Source: Vibrio genomosp. F10 str. ZF-129 (GTDB lineage Bacteria; Pseudomonadota; Gammaproteobacteria; Enterobacterales; Vibrionaceae). From it: a DNA stretch of 64,000 nt. Numbering within the stretch: position 1 is the stretch's first letter; each line of letters opens with the position of its first letter. The position numbers and the translations under genes were made by a program. The notes under the pieces are model-generated. The model saw nothing but the letters and a program-made list of their open reading frames with translations, searched no databases and had not been told where the DNA came from. Below, in pieces: positions 46,450 to 56,063 of the stretch. The stretch is taken from the NCBI RefSeq assembly GCF_000287055.2, contig NZ_AJYQ02000111.1:1-64000 (forward strand). Reading direction: 5' to 3'.

Positions 46450-48903
46450 TTATAGCGAATCCCGTAAAGACTTCATGGGGGTGCTCTTGATCGTTCGCCA
46501 TACCGGCAGTGCGCCAGCCACCATTAACGATGCAATCACCCAGAATATTGTCTTAACATATTCCATAGGAACAAATCTCAACTCCAAGGTCCATCCAAAC
46601 GATTGTTTAATCACAACATCCACCACAAGGCTTGCTAAGGCCAACCCAAGTGGCATTGCTATCACCACTGAAATCATGCAAAACACCAGAAGTTGAAGCC
46701 CACTTATAATCACGAGCTCTTTTCCAGAAATGCCAAAACAACGCAACAAAGCGATATGCCGCTGGCGAGAAACCTCACCAGCTAAGGTAGCAAAGAAGAT
46801 GCCGCAAACTGCGATAAACAATGTGATATGGCCTAAAGAATCAGCGATAGCAAACGTTCTATCAAACACTTTCATAGCCTGAGTATGAATATCACTATTA
46901 TCGAACACGCGGTCGGAATTCAAACGAAACACAGAGGCCAGTCGATGCTTTAATCCGGTTGGGTTCACCCCCGGTTTAAGCTCAACGCCAAGAGCGACAT
47001 CTCCGGTGCCTGCATATTCATTGAGCCAATTCCGATGCGATAACAAAGCTTGGTTATACGGGTTACCATAATCGTAATAGACACCAACAACCTGCCACCG
47101 TTGCCCAAGCTGATTAGAAAGACTGATAAAGTCGCCAGGTCTGATGCCTAATTTCAACGACATAGACTCACTGATCATCACACCTTTCGAGTGGTGCAGG
47201 TGATACCAATAGTTTGGAATACCAAGTTTGACGGTCAACGCGTCAAGTTCTGCGTCAGAAGCACCGGTACTTACTATTTGAAGTACGCCTCTTGCTGTCG
47301 GTTCATCTTTTTCCCATCGCCACCAGACACTTTCAACTTCAGGTTGCTTTTGTAACCAGTGACTTACGCGAGGCGAAGAACTATTACTTGGGTAAATATA
47401 AAGGTCAGCGGCCAACCTTTGGGTTAACCACTTATCGGTCGTATCACGGAAGCTACCAACCATGGTCTCCACACCAATATTACCAGCCATAGCGAGCATT
47501 AATCCCATAGTAGCCACACCACGATAACTCATACTGGTCGCTGCATCGGCAAAAAACCAACGTAACTTCACCCAACGCAATGAGTAGGTAAAACTGGTAA
47601 ACACTTTCCATATCAGAAACGGAGTAAAGAGCGCAACACTCATCATCATTAGCGCAATAATGGCAAAGCCTGATGTTTGTGTTTGGGGCACTTGGTAGAT
47701 AGCCACACCCGCAACACATAGTGCGCAAGCTAAAAAAGCTTGGAGGGTAAATTCGGTTCCAGCAAACCTGACCAGCGATAAACGCGAAGTCAATCGATTC
47801 GGCTGTGAGCGCAGCAACCGAACAAGTGGCCAAATACATGCAGTAATCACCCCTAGTACACACATGCCTAGACTGTAAAAACTTGAGTAATAGCTCCAAC
47901 CAATATCAATACCTACATTCGCGTTGTAAAGCTCACCCAAACTGGTGGCTACAGCTGGGATTAATTGATTTGCAAGCATCAATCCGAACACATTGCCACA
48001 TAGCCAGCTGATTAATATCATACCAATGAGTTCTATTGATAACGCTTGAGCCAATTGCCAGCCTGACACCCCAGTCTGTCGTAAAATGCCAACAAGAGGC
48101 TGACGCTGAACGAATGAGAGTGAAATGGCTTGGTAAAAGATAAACAATCCGACGACAAAGGACAGCATACCAAGCGCGCTTAGGTTCATATGGAAGGCAT
48201 TGGTTAATGATTCAAGTTCTGAATGGGAGCTACGTGATAAAGATAGACCGTTAGGAAGACTGCTCTTTAATTTGGCTAATTTGTCTTTTGGCATTTCTTC
48301 GCAAGCGATCAGGCCTATACCGGAGCTACGATTAAGCATTTTAAGTAGTGAGATATCAGCAATCATGCGAGTGCCGCTCAAGCTTTTATTTTTGTCGACA
48401 ACAATGGGCCCAAGAAGCGATTGATCGTCTAGCGTTATTGAATCTCCATCTTTCCAGTCATGACGTTCAGCTAGCCCTTGGCTCACAACAATTGGATACG
48501 GTGGATCCATGAGATCCAGACTTTTGAGTTGTGCCAGTGACATCCCCTGTTCAGTTTGAAACATGGAAATAGGATCCAAACCTACCAACACTAATTCGTC
48601 GCCATCATCGGTCGTGAGATTTTGTTGAACGAATGGGACACACTCATTAAAACCATCTCGTCTTAGCTGAATGTATAAGCCCTGAGGGACCGTATTACTA
48701 ATGTGCTTAGGGCGAATTCGATAGGGTAATGGATTAGAAAAGAGTTTCTCACCGTCAGCGTAGCTCTGACGAGCATGATGATTGATAGAAGTAACCCCAA
48801 CCAGCAAAGAAACCCCTAACGTTAACCCAAGTAAAACTAAGAGCATCTGTAAAGGGTAACGACGATAGTGCCCGAATAACGCTTTAACTACGGGCCATAA
48901 CAT
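46450..48903 (-). CDS. ABC transporter permease, FtsX/MacB type
   Basis: The 817-residue permease has the layout of a doubled FtsX protein: one N-terminal helix, a large periplasmic domain, three helices, a further helix pair, a second periplasmic domain and three C-terminal helices (LFIAVCGIFFATLAGEVSRQ and the following ones). Such permeases move lipids, lipoproteins or peptides out of the inner membrane and resemble LolCE or AttF/AttG. I start at ATG 48903 with AAGGAGG eight bases upstream; it overlaps the ATPase gene by 20 bp. An earlier ATG at 48936 has no ribosome-binding site. Confidence 0.85.
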   Translation of the reverse strand: MLWPVVKALFGHYRRYPLQMLLVLLGLTLGVSLLVGVTSINHHARQSYADGEKLFSNPLPYRIRPKHISNTVPQGLYIQLRRDGFNECVPFVQQNLTTDDGDELVLVGLDPISMFQTEQGMSLAQLKSLDLMDPPYPIVVSQGLAERHDWKDGDSITLDDQSLLGPIVVDKNKSLSGTRMIADISLLKMLNRSSGIGLIACEEMPKDKLAKLKSSLPNGLSLSRSSHSELESLTNAFHMNLSALGMLSFVVGLFIFYQAISLSFVQRQPLVGILRQTGVSGWQLAQALSIELIGMILISWLCGNVFGLMLANQLIPAVATSLGELYNANVGIDIGWSYYSSFYSLGMCVLGVITACIWPLVRLLRSQPNRLTSRLSLVRFAGTEFTLQAFLACALCVAGVAIYQVPQTQTSGFAIIALMMMSVALFTPFLIWKVFTSFTYSLRWVKLRWFFADAATSMSYRGVATMGLMLAMAGNIGVETMVGSFRDTTDKWLTQRLAADLYIYPSNSSSPRVSHWLQKQPEVESVWWRWEKDEPTARGVLQIVSTGASDAELDALTVKLGIPNYWYHLHHSKGVMISESMSLKLGIRPGDFISLSNQLGQRWQVVGVYYDYGNPYNQALLSHRNWLNEYAGTGDVALGVELKPGVNPTGLKHRLASVFRLNSDRVFDNSDIHTQAMKVFDRTFAIADSLGHITLFIAVCGIFFATLAGEVSRQRHIALLRCFGISGKELVIISGLQLLVFCMISVVIAMPLGLALASLVVDVVIKQSFGWTLELRFVPMEYVKTIFWVIASLMVAGALPVWRTIKSTPMKSLRDSL

Positions 48904-49555
48904 GGAGTTGCCCTCCTTGAAGACGAATCCGACCATCCATGTGCTCGGCCACTTTATCGCTGTGCGTGACCAACAAAAGCGTGCAATCTAACTGGCGAGT
49001 TAAGGAAGTCAGCAAGCGCATCACCGCTTCAGCGTTTCTTTCATCTAAGCTACCGGTAGGCTCATCGGCCAACAAAATCTTTGGCTCCATATACAAGGCT
49101 CTTGCTATGGCAGCCCTCTGCTGCTGCCCACCTGATACTTCTTCTGGGTAGCGCCCTAAGAGAGGCATAAGATCCAACGCCGACAAAATTTGTCGCCACA
49201 GTCCATGATCTTCTGGTAACCCTTTAAGCTGACGACAAAAGCGAATGTTATCGGCAACATTTAGCGTAGGGAGTAAATTGAATTGCTGGAAAATAAGACC
49301 AACATTGTTACGGCGATATGCTGTTCTTAGGTATTCTGGACTGTCATGCATCGAGAAATTCGGATATTGAACTTCTCCTGAATCGATGGTGTCAAGCCCG
49401 GCTATCAAGTTAAGTAACGTACTTTTCCCTGTACCACTTTCGCCCATAAGAGCAACCTGATCGCCTTGATTTAATGTCAGTTCTGCACCTTGTAAAACTG
49501 GGTGGAATTCACCACCGTCAACGTATCCTTTACATAGGTTGTTCAGCTTTAACAT
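48884..49555 (-). CDS. ABC transporter ATPase, LolD/MacB type
   Basis: This 223-residue ATPase has Walker A GESGTGKSTLL near residue 38, the Q-loop in LIFQQFNLLPTL, the signature VSGGQQQRAAIARAL near 141, Walker B ILLADEPTGSLDE, and the switch His in LLVTHSDKVA. It is of the type that pairs with FtsX-like permeases. It is the first gene of a three-gene operon (ATPase, permease, AttH-like lipocalin protein), divergent from the SDR gene at 49849. Confidence 0.9.
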   Translation of the reverse strand: MLKLNNLCKGYVDGGEFHPVLQGAELTLNQGDQVALMGESGTGKSTLLNLIAGLDTIDSGEVQYPNFSMHDSPEYLRTAYRRNNVGLIFQQFNLLPTLNVADNIRFCRQLKGLPEDHGLWRQILSALDLMPLLGRYPEEVSGGQQQRAAIARALYMEPKILLADEPTGSLDERNAEAVMRLLTSLTRQLDCTLLLVTHSDKVAEHMDGRIRLQGGQLHVMARS

Positions 49556-49848
49556 TAAATAGCTCGCAATAATATGACTGGGAAGGAGAATCTACACTAA
49601 ATTGAGCTTTCTAGAAAGTATTTTGGACACCTGATCACAAGATATGCATTCAATTGCAACAATTAACCGCGTCACTTCTCATTTTATAATAAACTATTTT
49701 CTTACTTGTTGCTTTTGCACTAGGCATAGGGGTATTCGGCATGACCGCGATAATCTGGCACTTGAACCTCATACGCTCAATAAACAGAAAATCAACGCGT
49801 TATAGTATACAGTAATATATTCTTAACCATGGTGATTGAAGGGAATGT

Positions 49849-51282
49849 ATGAAAAAGGTTTTGGTTCTTGGCGCATCAGGATACGTAGGCTCTCAGTTAT
49901 TACCGATCCTCCTTTCTAAAGGTTACAATGTAACAGCAGCAGCTCGAAATCTTGAATACTTGAAAGCAAGAGTAACGCCTCACGCTAATTTAAGGTTTAC
50001 CTACCTAGACCTTGCTCATCGTGAAGAAACTCTACAATTGATTCCTCAATTTGATCTGATCTACTTTCTTGTTCACGGCATGGCCGCAGGGCACGACTTT
50101 TTAGAATACGAGCTCTCCCTAGCGCACAACTTTAAAGCTGCATTGGTAAACAGCTCGGTACAGCAAGTCATTTACCTCAGCGCGTTGCAACCTCAAACGG
50201 GTAATTCCGCGCACCTAGATGCAAGGCGTCAGACTGGCGATATTCTTAGGCAAAGCAGCGTACCGGTCACTGAGCTAAGAGCGGGGGTTATCATTGGGCC
50301 AGGTTCAGCAGCTTTTGAAATAATGAGGGACTTCGTTTACAACTTACCCGTGATGATTGCACCTAAATGGGTCGATTCAAAAGCAAACCCAATCGCTCTT
50401 GAAAACCTCAATCACTATTTGATTGAAATCGCCAAAGAATCCCCGACTGAACATCGACAGTTTTCTATCGGTGGTCCAGATGTCCTCTCTTATCGAGAGC
50501 AGTTTAAAACCATTTGCGAGATCGCGAATAAACCGTTTCGGCTCTGGTCCACTTCCTTGCTGACACCTAAGCTAGCGTCCTACTGGCTAGGTTTAGTCAC
50601 ATCCGTTCCAAGTAACATAGGCCGAGCGTTACTCGCGGGCTTAGAGCATGATTATATTTCCGATTCAAACCAAGCTCAGAAAGACTACCCGCAGACTCTT
50701 ATTTCCTATAAACAAGCCGTTAAGACCGCCATCAAAGAAGAAGGCACATTTGTTCGAAGCAATGTTTGGGGATTTGAACCGGAAGCGCTCAGTCGATGGC
50801 AACCCGGTTACGGTTATTACCCTAAACAGGCAGGTGCCACGATTAAAACACACTTATCATCGGAGCAATTGTGGAAGGTTGCTCAGCAAATAGGCAGTCG
50901 TAAACACGGGTATTTCTTTGCCAATACTCTATGGCGTACACGGGAGTGGCTGGATGTTTTATTTGGTGGAGGAGTGCCGCAACGTCGCGAGCCAGAAGGG
51001 CCTGAGCTCAAGGTCGGAGATTACATTGATTCTTGGAAAGTCATCCGATGTGAAAAAGATCAATTTCTTTCTCTTTTGTTTGGAATGAAAGGGCCGGGCC
51101 TAGGGCGCTTAGAGGTCGCGATTGCAGACTTAGGAAATAAAAGAGAGCTCACCATCACCGCTTGGTGGCACCCACAAGGGTTCTTAGGGTTACTCTACTG
51201 GTTTGCAATGATGCCAGCTCACCTCTTTATCTTCAACGGAATGGTTAAAGCTATAGTCAAAAATGCACACGGCAACAAGTAA
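49849..51282 (+). CDS. NAD(P)-binding SDR-like protein with DUF2867 domain
   Basis: The N-terminal half is an atypical short-chain dehydrogenase (NmrA/YbjT type) with VLVLGASGYVGSQLLPIL at the start as nucleotide-binding loop and VIYLSALQPQ, ELRAGVIIGPGS further on. The C-terminal 150 residues (about 320-470) form a DUF2867 domain (WQPGYGYYPKQ, then WWHPQGFLGLLYWF), which has a lipocalin/START-like helix-grip look and may bind a lipid. Length 477 agrees with the YbjT-like family. No reaction is known. AAGGGA precedes the ATG. A bidirectional terminator follows. Confidence 0.83.
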   Translation: MKKVLVLGASGYVGSQLLPILLSKGYNVTAAARNLEYLKARVTPHANLRFTYLDLAHREETLQLIPQFDLIYFLVHGMAAGHDFLEYELSLAHNFKAALVNSSVQQVIYLSALQPQTGNSAHLDARRQTGDILRQSSVPVTELRAGVIIGPGSAAFEIMRDFVYNLPVMIAPKWVDSKANPIALENLNHYLIEIAKESPTEHRQFSIGGPDVLSYREQFKTICEIANKPFRLWSTSLLTPKLASYWLGLVTSVPSNIGRALLAGLEHDYISDSNQAQKDYPQTLISYKQAVKTAIKEEGTFVRSNVWGFEPEALSRWQPGYGYYPKQAGATIKTHLSSEQLWKVAQQIGSRKHGYFFANTLWRTREWLDVLFGGGVPQRREPEGPELKVGDYIDSWKVIRCEKDQFLSLLFGMKGPGLGRLEVAIADLGNKRELTITAWWHPQGFLGLLYWFAMMPAHLFIFNGMVKAIVKNAHGNK

Positions 51283-51284
51283 AA

Positions 51285-51318
51285 AAAAGACGTGCCCTCA
51301 TTGAGTACGTCTTTTCAT
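51285..51318. terminator. Bidirectional terminator, SDR and DUF2913 genes
   Basis: AAAAGACGT pairs with ACGTCTTTT across 13 bases. The minus-strand side ends in eight T, the plus side in TTTTCATT. Confidence 0.75.
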
Positions 51319-51361
51319 TAAATCTTGTTTAACCTCTGAAAGCTTCGTCTATCTTAACGTC

Positions 51362-52024
51362 TTAATCTATCTTCAGATTCAATGGAATTTCAGCCAGTTG
51401 ATTACCCTGATTTCGTGGGAAAATCACGTATTCACCATGGTATTTAACCACAGATTTGTAATCCGTTACCTTGTGAACCATAAAACCTGCCGCCGCCGAT
51501 TTTTCAATAAACTCGGCATGATTACCCCGTACAAACCAGTGCATTGGTTGAGTGAGTAACTCCCCCTCAAAGCAGTCATCACACTGGTTAGCGCACAATG
51601 CTAGCGAACTATGCCCATCCGTAAAGATCTGAACTTTACCCCCACCAATTAACGGCTCTGAGGTTGAAACGTCCCAATTCGCGGCAATCATTACATCCAA
51701 AAACGTTTCAATATCACTGTCTTTAAGCTCTTTCAGCAATTCGTCTGACTGGAAAAACTGCGCATAAAACACGGAAATTCGTTTAAAGATAAAGGGTAGT
51801 CCTGCACTATCGCCTTTTGAACGCCCTGATTTTTGCCAACGAATTAAATCATCCACGACACACCGTTCAAAACGCTGACTTTTGAGAGCTTTTGTCACCC
51901 AGCGCACCAAGAAATGATTATTGGCAATTGGCGCATCAGCCAACTTGCCAGAGGCATGTTCAGCCTGCATTTCTGCTAAGGCTAGATTGACGACCTTTTG
52001 AATTTCAACTGTATAATTTGACAC
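51362..52024 (-). CDS. DUF2913 family protein, coupled to bcr
   Basis: This 220-residue cytoplasmic protein belongs to DUF2913, as I recognise from NHFLVRWVTKALKSQRFERC and LIRWQKSGRSKGDSAGLPF in the first 80 residues. Function unknown. The reading frame stays open far upstream inside bcr, but I place the start at GTG 52024, whose G is the last base of the bcr TAG stop; AAAGG lies four bases before it. This one-base overlap implies translation coupled to the efflux gene. The CANQCDDCF segment holds three cysteines but no clear metal site. Confidence 0.75.
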   Translation of the reverse strand: MSNYTVEIQKVVNLALAEMQAEHASGKLADAPIANNHFLVRWVTKALKSQRFERCVVDDLIRWQKSGRSKGDSAGLPFIFKRISVFYAQFFQSDELLKELKDSDIETFLDVMIAANWDVSTSEPLIGGGKVQIFTDGHSSLALCANQCDDCFEGELLTQPMHWFVRGNHAEFIEKSAAAGFMVHKVTDYKSVVKYHGEYVIFPRNQGNQLAEIPLNLKID

Positions 52025-53232
52025 TATGCCTTTCTTCCTAATGTCCAATAGAATGCTACTGACAGCACAGAACACGCTGTCATTACGAATATCATCGGCC
52101 AGACTACATCGCTTGGCATAGCCGCAACAACGGCACCAATAATAGACCCGGTTCCGAATCTTAACGTGCCCGCCAACGACGATGCAGTCCCCGCCATATT
52201 TGGATAACCACTGAGCAGTAAGCCCATCGTATTGCTGCCTATGGTTGAAATAGTGCCGATAAATAAGACCACAAAAGGAACCGTTCCCCATAATCCTAAA
52301 TCAAGCAACCAACTGCCCAATAAACCGATGCCAGCGATAAGCTGAATAACCAATCCAAAGCGCAGCATAGCGTGCGACCCTACCCGCTTAACAAGCCGAC
52401 CATTAATACTCGTCATAATAATCATAGCGACAATATTAAGGCCAAAAAGGTACCCGAACTGATCGGGACGAACACCATAAATATCAATATAAACGAATGA
52501 GCCACCTGTTAAGAAGGCAAACATCCCAGCAAAAGAAAATGCACCTGAAAATATTAGCCCCATCGCGGTCGGGTTACGAAATAGACCCAAGTAGTTACGA
52601 ATTGTCGTACCTAAGCGCAACGGGTGCCGTTTTTCTACTGGCAAGGTTTCTGGAATTTTCCAAACCACAAGCAAAATCACCACAACAGCAAAAACAGCCA
52701 ACACCCAAAAGATGGAGCGCCAACCAAACCAGATAGCGAGGTGCCCGCCAATCATAGGCGCAAGAAGAGGAGCAATGGTCATGACGAGCGTGACAAAAGA
52801 CATCGCTCGAGCGAAGTCCTCCCTGTCGAACATATCGCGGACAACCGCTTGAATAACGACGGCTGCCGCTGCCCCTGCAAAACCTTGTGCACATCGAATA
52901 AACGTTAACGCGTCAATGCCCGTAGTGGTCGCACTCACTATGGATGCAATAGCAAATAAAGCCACACCAATGAGTAGTACAGGACGACGACCAAAGCTGT
53001 CAGCAAATGGCCCATGAAACAACTGACCAATCGCAAAACCCGCAGTATAAGCAGTCAAGGTAAATTGAACTTCACCAGCCGTCACACCCAAGTCATTAGC
53101 AATGGATGGCATCGCAGGTAAGTACATGTCGATGGCCAGTGGCGTTAAAGCACCAATAGCACCAAGCACCGCAAAAAGAATCAGTCCTATTTGTTGTGAG
53201 CTGGCAGGAGAAGATATCGAATTATTTGTCAT
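52024..53232 (-). CDS. bcr: Bcr/CflA family drug efflux transporter
   Basis: A 402-residue MFS antiporter with twelve helices. Family marks are ALTPLAIDMYLPAMPSIANDL near residue 30 (shown in part), the motif-A loop GPFADSFGRRPVLLIG near 78, and RCAQGFAGAAAAVVIQAVVRD. Bcr exports bicyclomycin, sulfonamides or chloramphenicol in relatives. The order bcr, rsuA, radD ... rplY is the same as in E. coli, which supports orthology. A LacI-type palindrome ends about 30 bp before the start. Confidence 0.9.
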   Translation of the reverse strand: MTNNSISSPASSQQIGLILFAVLGAIGALTPLAIDMYLPAMPSIANDLGVTAGEVQFTLTAYTAGFAIGQLFHGPFADSFGRRPVLLIGVALFAIASIVSATTTGIDALTFIRCAQGFAGAAAAVVIQAVVRDMFDREDFARAMSFVTLVMTIAPLLAPMIGGHLAIWFGWRSIFWVLAVFAVVVILLVVWKIPETLPVEKRHPLRLGTTIRNYLGLFRNPTAMGLIFSGAFSFAGMFAFLTGGSFVYIDIYGVRPDQFGYLFGLNIVAMIIMTSINGRLVKRVGSHAMLRFGLVIQLIAGIGLLGSWLLDLGLWGTVPFVVLFIGTISTIGSNTMGLLLSGYPNMAGTASSLAGTLRFGTGSIIGAVVAAMPSDVVWPMIFVMTACSVLSVAFYWTLGRKA

Positions 53233-53260
53233 TAGGTTATCAAATCAGTGGCCGATTTGA

Positions 53261-53280
53261 TTATGGTACCGATACCATAA
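53261..53280. promoter_or_regulatory. Palindrome with central CG upstream of bcr
   Basis: TTATGGTACCGATACCATAA has perfect 8-base arms around CCGA and a central CG, the layout of operators bound by LacI-family repressors. It lies 29-48 bp before the bcr ATG, so binding would cover the promoter. The regulator is not in the window. Confidence 0.5.
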
Positions 53281-53373
53281 CCAACTCGTGGCGTATTATT
53301 AACGAATAATAATAACGACTCTTATAAAAAAGACTAGTTCTCATTTAGAAATATACGTGTTTCTAAAGCCGAG

Positions 53374-54069
53374 TTATTTCCAGATAGAGTTCACTTCATC
53401 TTCCGTAAGATAACGATACTCACCGAGCTCTAGGCTTTCATCCATTTCTATATCACCGATTTTCTCACGATGTAGCGCTTCTACCTTGTTACCAAGAGCA
53501 GCAAACATTCGTTTCACTTGGTGATATTTACCTTCATGGATGGTTAGCAACACTTCCTTTTCCGCTCGCACATCGAGTTCAGCAGGTAGCGTTAATCCAG
53601 TTTCACTTTTCAGCTGAATACCTTGTTTGAATTTTTCTGCATAGTCATCTTCAACAGGTTCCGTTAGCCAAACACGGTAAGTTTTCTGGCATTTGTGCTT
53701 CGGCGAGGTGATTCGATGGGACCACTGTCCATCATCGGTGATCAGAACCAATCCTGTCGTATCAACATCCAAACGACCCGCAAAGTGAAGCTCGTCCATT
53801 TTTATTTCATCGATCAGTTCAAACGCCGTAGGGTTCGCGCCATCTTCGTGTGAGCAAACAAACCCTTCCGGCTTGTAAAGCATAATGTAACGAGGCCCAG
53901 ATAACGCCAGTTGGTTACCTTGCCATTCAACGACTGACTCTTCCGTCACATGTGACGCTGCTCTTTTTTCCATCTCACCGTCAACCATCACTTTTTTTGA
54001 TCGCAATATCTGGTGAGCTTCTTTTCTTGTTACACCAAGCGTGTCACACAAAAACTTATCTAAACGCAT
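53374..54069 (-). CDS. rsuA: 16S rRNA pseudouridine(516) synthase RsuA
   Basis: RsuA makes pseudouridine 516 in 16S rRNA. The protein has an N-terminal S4 domain (MRLDKFLCDTLGVTRKEAH) and the catalytic block FAGRLDVDTTGLVLITDDG with the essential Asp, followed by KTYRVWL and EGKYHQVKRMFAALG. I start at ATG 54069, with GAGG five bases upstream, giving 231 residues, the same as E. coli RsuA; ATG 54108 would add 13 unconserved residues. It is divergent from radD. Confidence 0.95.
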   Translation of the reverse strand: MRLDKFLCDTLGVTRKEAHQILRSKKVMVDGEMEKRAASHVTEESVVEWQGNQLALSGPRYIMLYKPEGFVCSHEDGANPTAFELIDEIKMDELHFAGRLDVDTTGLVLITDDGQWSHRITSPKHKCQKTYRVWLTEPVEDDYAEKFKQGIQLKSETGLTLPAELDVRAEKEVLLTIHEGKYHQVKRMFAALGNKVEALHREKIGDIEMDESLELGEYRYLTEDEVNSIWK

Positions 54070-54247
54070 ATCTGCCTCAAACGCACTAATTTCGCGCGCA
54101 GTATACATGGAAAATGGATAACTAAGAACGCTTGCCCTAGGTTATCTGCTGTTTATTGCCAATGTTCCTTATTATATCAGCTGCTAGTGGTCGCCTTAAC
54201 CCGTTAGCCTGTATACTAGTGGTCCATAAAAAAGAACGATAACTACC

Positions 54248-55990
54248 ATGTATACCCTTCGCCCCTACCAAGCCGATTCAGTTAAAGCGGTTATTCACTA
54301 TTTTCGCAAGCACTCGACGCCTTCAGTGATCGTGCTGCCCACTGGCGCCGGGAAAAGCCTAGTGATCGCAGAACTTGCTCGCCTCGCTAAAGGGCGTGTT
54401 TTGGTACTTGCTCACGTCAAAGAGCTAGTCGAGCAAAATCACGAAAAATATGAAGGCTACGGCTTAAAAGGTTCTGTCTATGCTGCTGGGTTAGGAAGAA
54501 AAGAGACTGACCAGCAAGTCGTGTTTGCGTCGGTTCAGTCAGTGGTTCGTAATCTCGATGATTTTAAGAACCAGTTTTCACTGTTGGTTATTGATGAATG
54601 CCACCGTGTTCCCGACGACAAAAACAGCAGCTATCAAAAAGTGATTACTCATCTAAAAGAGCTCAATTCAGGAATAAAAATACTTGGGTTAACTGCCACC
54701 CCTTACCGACTTGGTATGGGGTGGATATATCAATATCACACCCGAGGCCAGGTACGCAGTGAAGAACCCCGCTTCTTCCGCGACTGCATTTTTGAACTCC
54801 CCATTCATTACTTACTGGATGAAGACTTTTTAACTCCCGCTCGAATGATGGATGCACCTGTACTCTCTTACGATTTCTCTCAACTAAAACCGGCCAACAC
54901 TGGGCGCTATAAAGAAGCCGAACTGGACATGGTGATCGACAAAGCAAAACGGGCCACGCCTCAAATCGTTGATCAGATTTTGCAGTATTCGCAAGACAAG
55001 TTAGGCGTGATGGTTTTTGCCGCAACCGTGCGCCATGCTCAAGAGATTTTGCAACGGCTTCCCGTAGCCGAGTCAGCGATTGTCATTGGTGACACACCGA
55101 CACACGAACGTGACGACATTATTCAGCGTTTTAAGCAGCAAAAGATTAAATATCTCGTCAATGTTTCTGTTTTAACAACCGGTTTTGATGCCCCTCATGT
55201 CGACCTCATTGCCATCTTGAGGCCCACAGAATCCGTGAGTCTTTATCAGCAAATTATTGGACGTGGGTTACGTTTATCTCCTGGAAAGGCGGAGTGCTTG
55301 GTTCTCGATTACGCAGGCAATAACTACGACCTCTACCAACCAGAAGTGGGCGACCCTAAACCTGACTCGAACAGCGAAATCATTACCATTCCCTGCCCCG
55401 CCTGTGGATTTAACAATAATTTCTGGGGCAAACTCGACAGCAACGGCTTCTTACTCGAACACTTTGGCCGACGTTGCCAAGGTTTTTTTACCGATGAAGA
55501 TACGGGCGAACGTGAACACTGCGGCTATCGCTTTCGCGCCAAATACTGCAATGAATGCGGTGCCGATAACGATATAGCAGCACGCATATGCCATGAGTGT
55601 GATGCGACATTAGTCGACCCAGACAAAAAGCTCAAAGAAGCCTTGAACCTAAAAGACGCTTTGGTCTTTGAGTGCTTAGAAATGGATATCGCGGTTTTTA
55701 AAGACAGTCACGGTAAGTCTCAGTTGAAAGTCACTTATCGTGGCGAGAACCAAGCCCAGGTCCATGAGTTTTGGTCCCTCACCACAAAAAAACAGAAACA
55801 AGCCTTTAAAGATCAGTTTGTTCGTCCGCACTTAGCTGACAAACATCGCGCATTTGACGCGGCGTCTCCAACCAAAGTCGCTGCTAATCAACACCGATTT
55901 CGGTTGCCTCAATTTGTGATCGCACGTAAATCTGGCCGATTTTGGAAAATGAGAGACAAAATATTCGATGACGAGCTTCAAAACCGTTAA
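54248..55990 (+). CDS. radD: DEAD/DEAH helicase-like repair protein RadD
   Basis: RadD (YejH) is an SF2 helicase-like ATPase that helps repair double-strand breaks and modulates RecA in E. coli. The protein has the Q-motif region LRPYQADSV, Walker A PTGAGKS near residue 31, the DECH box in LLVIDECHRVPD, LTATPYR (motif III), and QQIIGRGLRLSP (motif VI). A cysteine-rich zinc region follows, with CPACGF and YCNECGADNDIAARICHECD. Length 580 is close to the E. coli 586. It is divergent from rsuA, as in E. coli. Confidence 0.94.
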   Translation: MYTLRPYQADSVKAVIHYFRKHSTPSVIVLPTGAGKSLVIAELARLAKGRVLVLAHVKELVEQNHEKYEGYGLKGSVYAAGLGRKETDQQVVFASVQSVVRNLDDFKNQFSLLVIDECHRVPDDKNSSYQKVITHLKELNSGIKILGLTATPYRLGMGWIYQYHTRGQVRSEEPRFFRDCIFELPIHYLLDEDFLTPARMMDAPVLSYDFSQLKPANTGRYKEAELDMVIDKAKRATPQIVDQILQYSQDKLGVMVFAATVRHAQEILQRLPVAESAIVIGDTPTHERDDIIQRFKQQKIKYLVNVSVLTTGFDAPHVDLIAILRPTESVSLYQQIIGRGLRLSPGKAECLVLDYAGNNYDLYQPEVGDPKPDSNSEIITIPCPACGFNNNFWGKLDSNGFLLEHFGRRCQGFFTDEDTGEREHCGYRFRAKYCNECGADNDIAARICHECDATLVDPDKKLKEALNLKDALVFECLEMDIAVFKDSHGKSQLKVTYRGENQAQVHEFWSLTTKKQKQAFKDQFVRPHLADKHRAFDAASPTKVAANQHRFRLPQFVIARKSGRFWKMRDKIFDDELQNR

Positions 55991-56063
55991 GGTTGGCAAA
56001 TTCACCTTCTATTCATGTTCATTGTTTTAAGATAATGAAGGTCGCCCCAACTTTGGATCAGTT

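Noticed and set aside
52025-52291. 89-codon N-terminal extension of the DUF2913 frame
   Set aside because: It lies entirely inside bcr in another frame and reads as a shadow; the GTG overlapping the bcr stop has a ribosome-binding site and starts the conserved part.
53344-53367. TTTAGAAA/TTTCTAAA hairpin as rsuA terminator
   Set aside because: No T run follows on the minus strand and the stem is purely AT-rich; too weak to call.
54070-54108. Longer start for rsuA at 54108
   Set aside because: Adds 13 residues not seen in the family; the ATG at 54069 has GAGG at proper spacing and gives the E. coli length.
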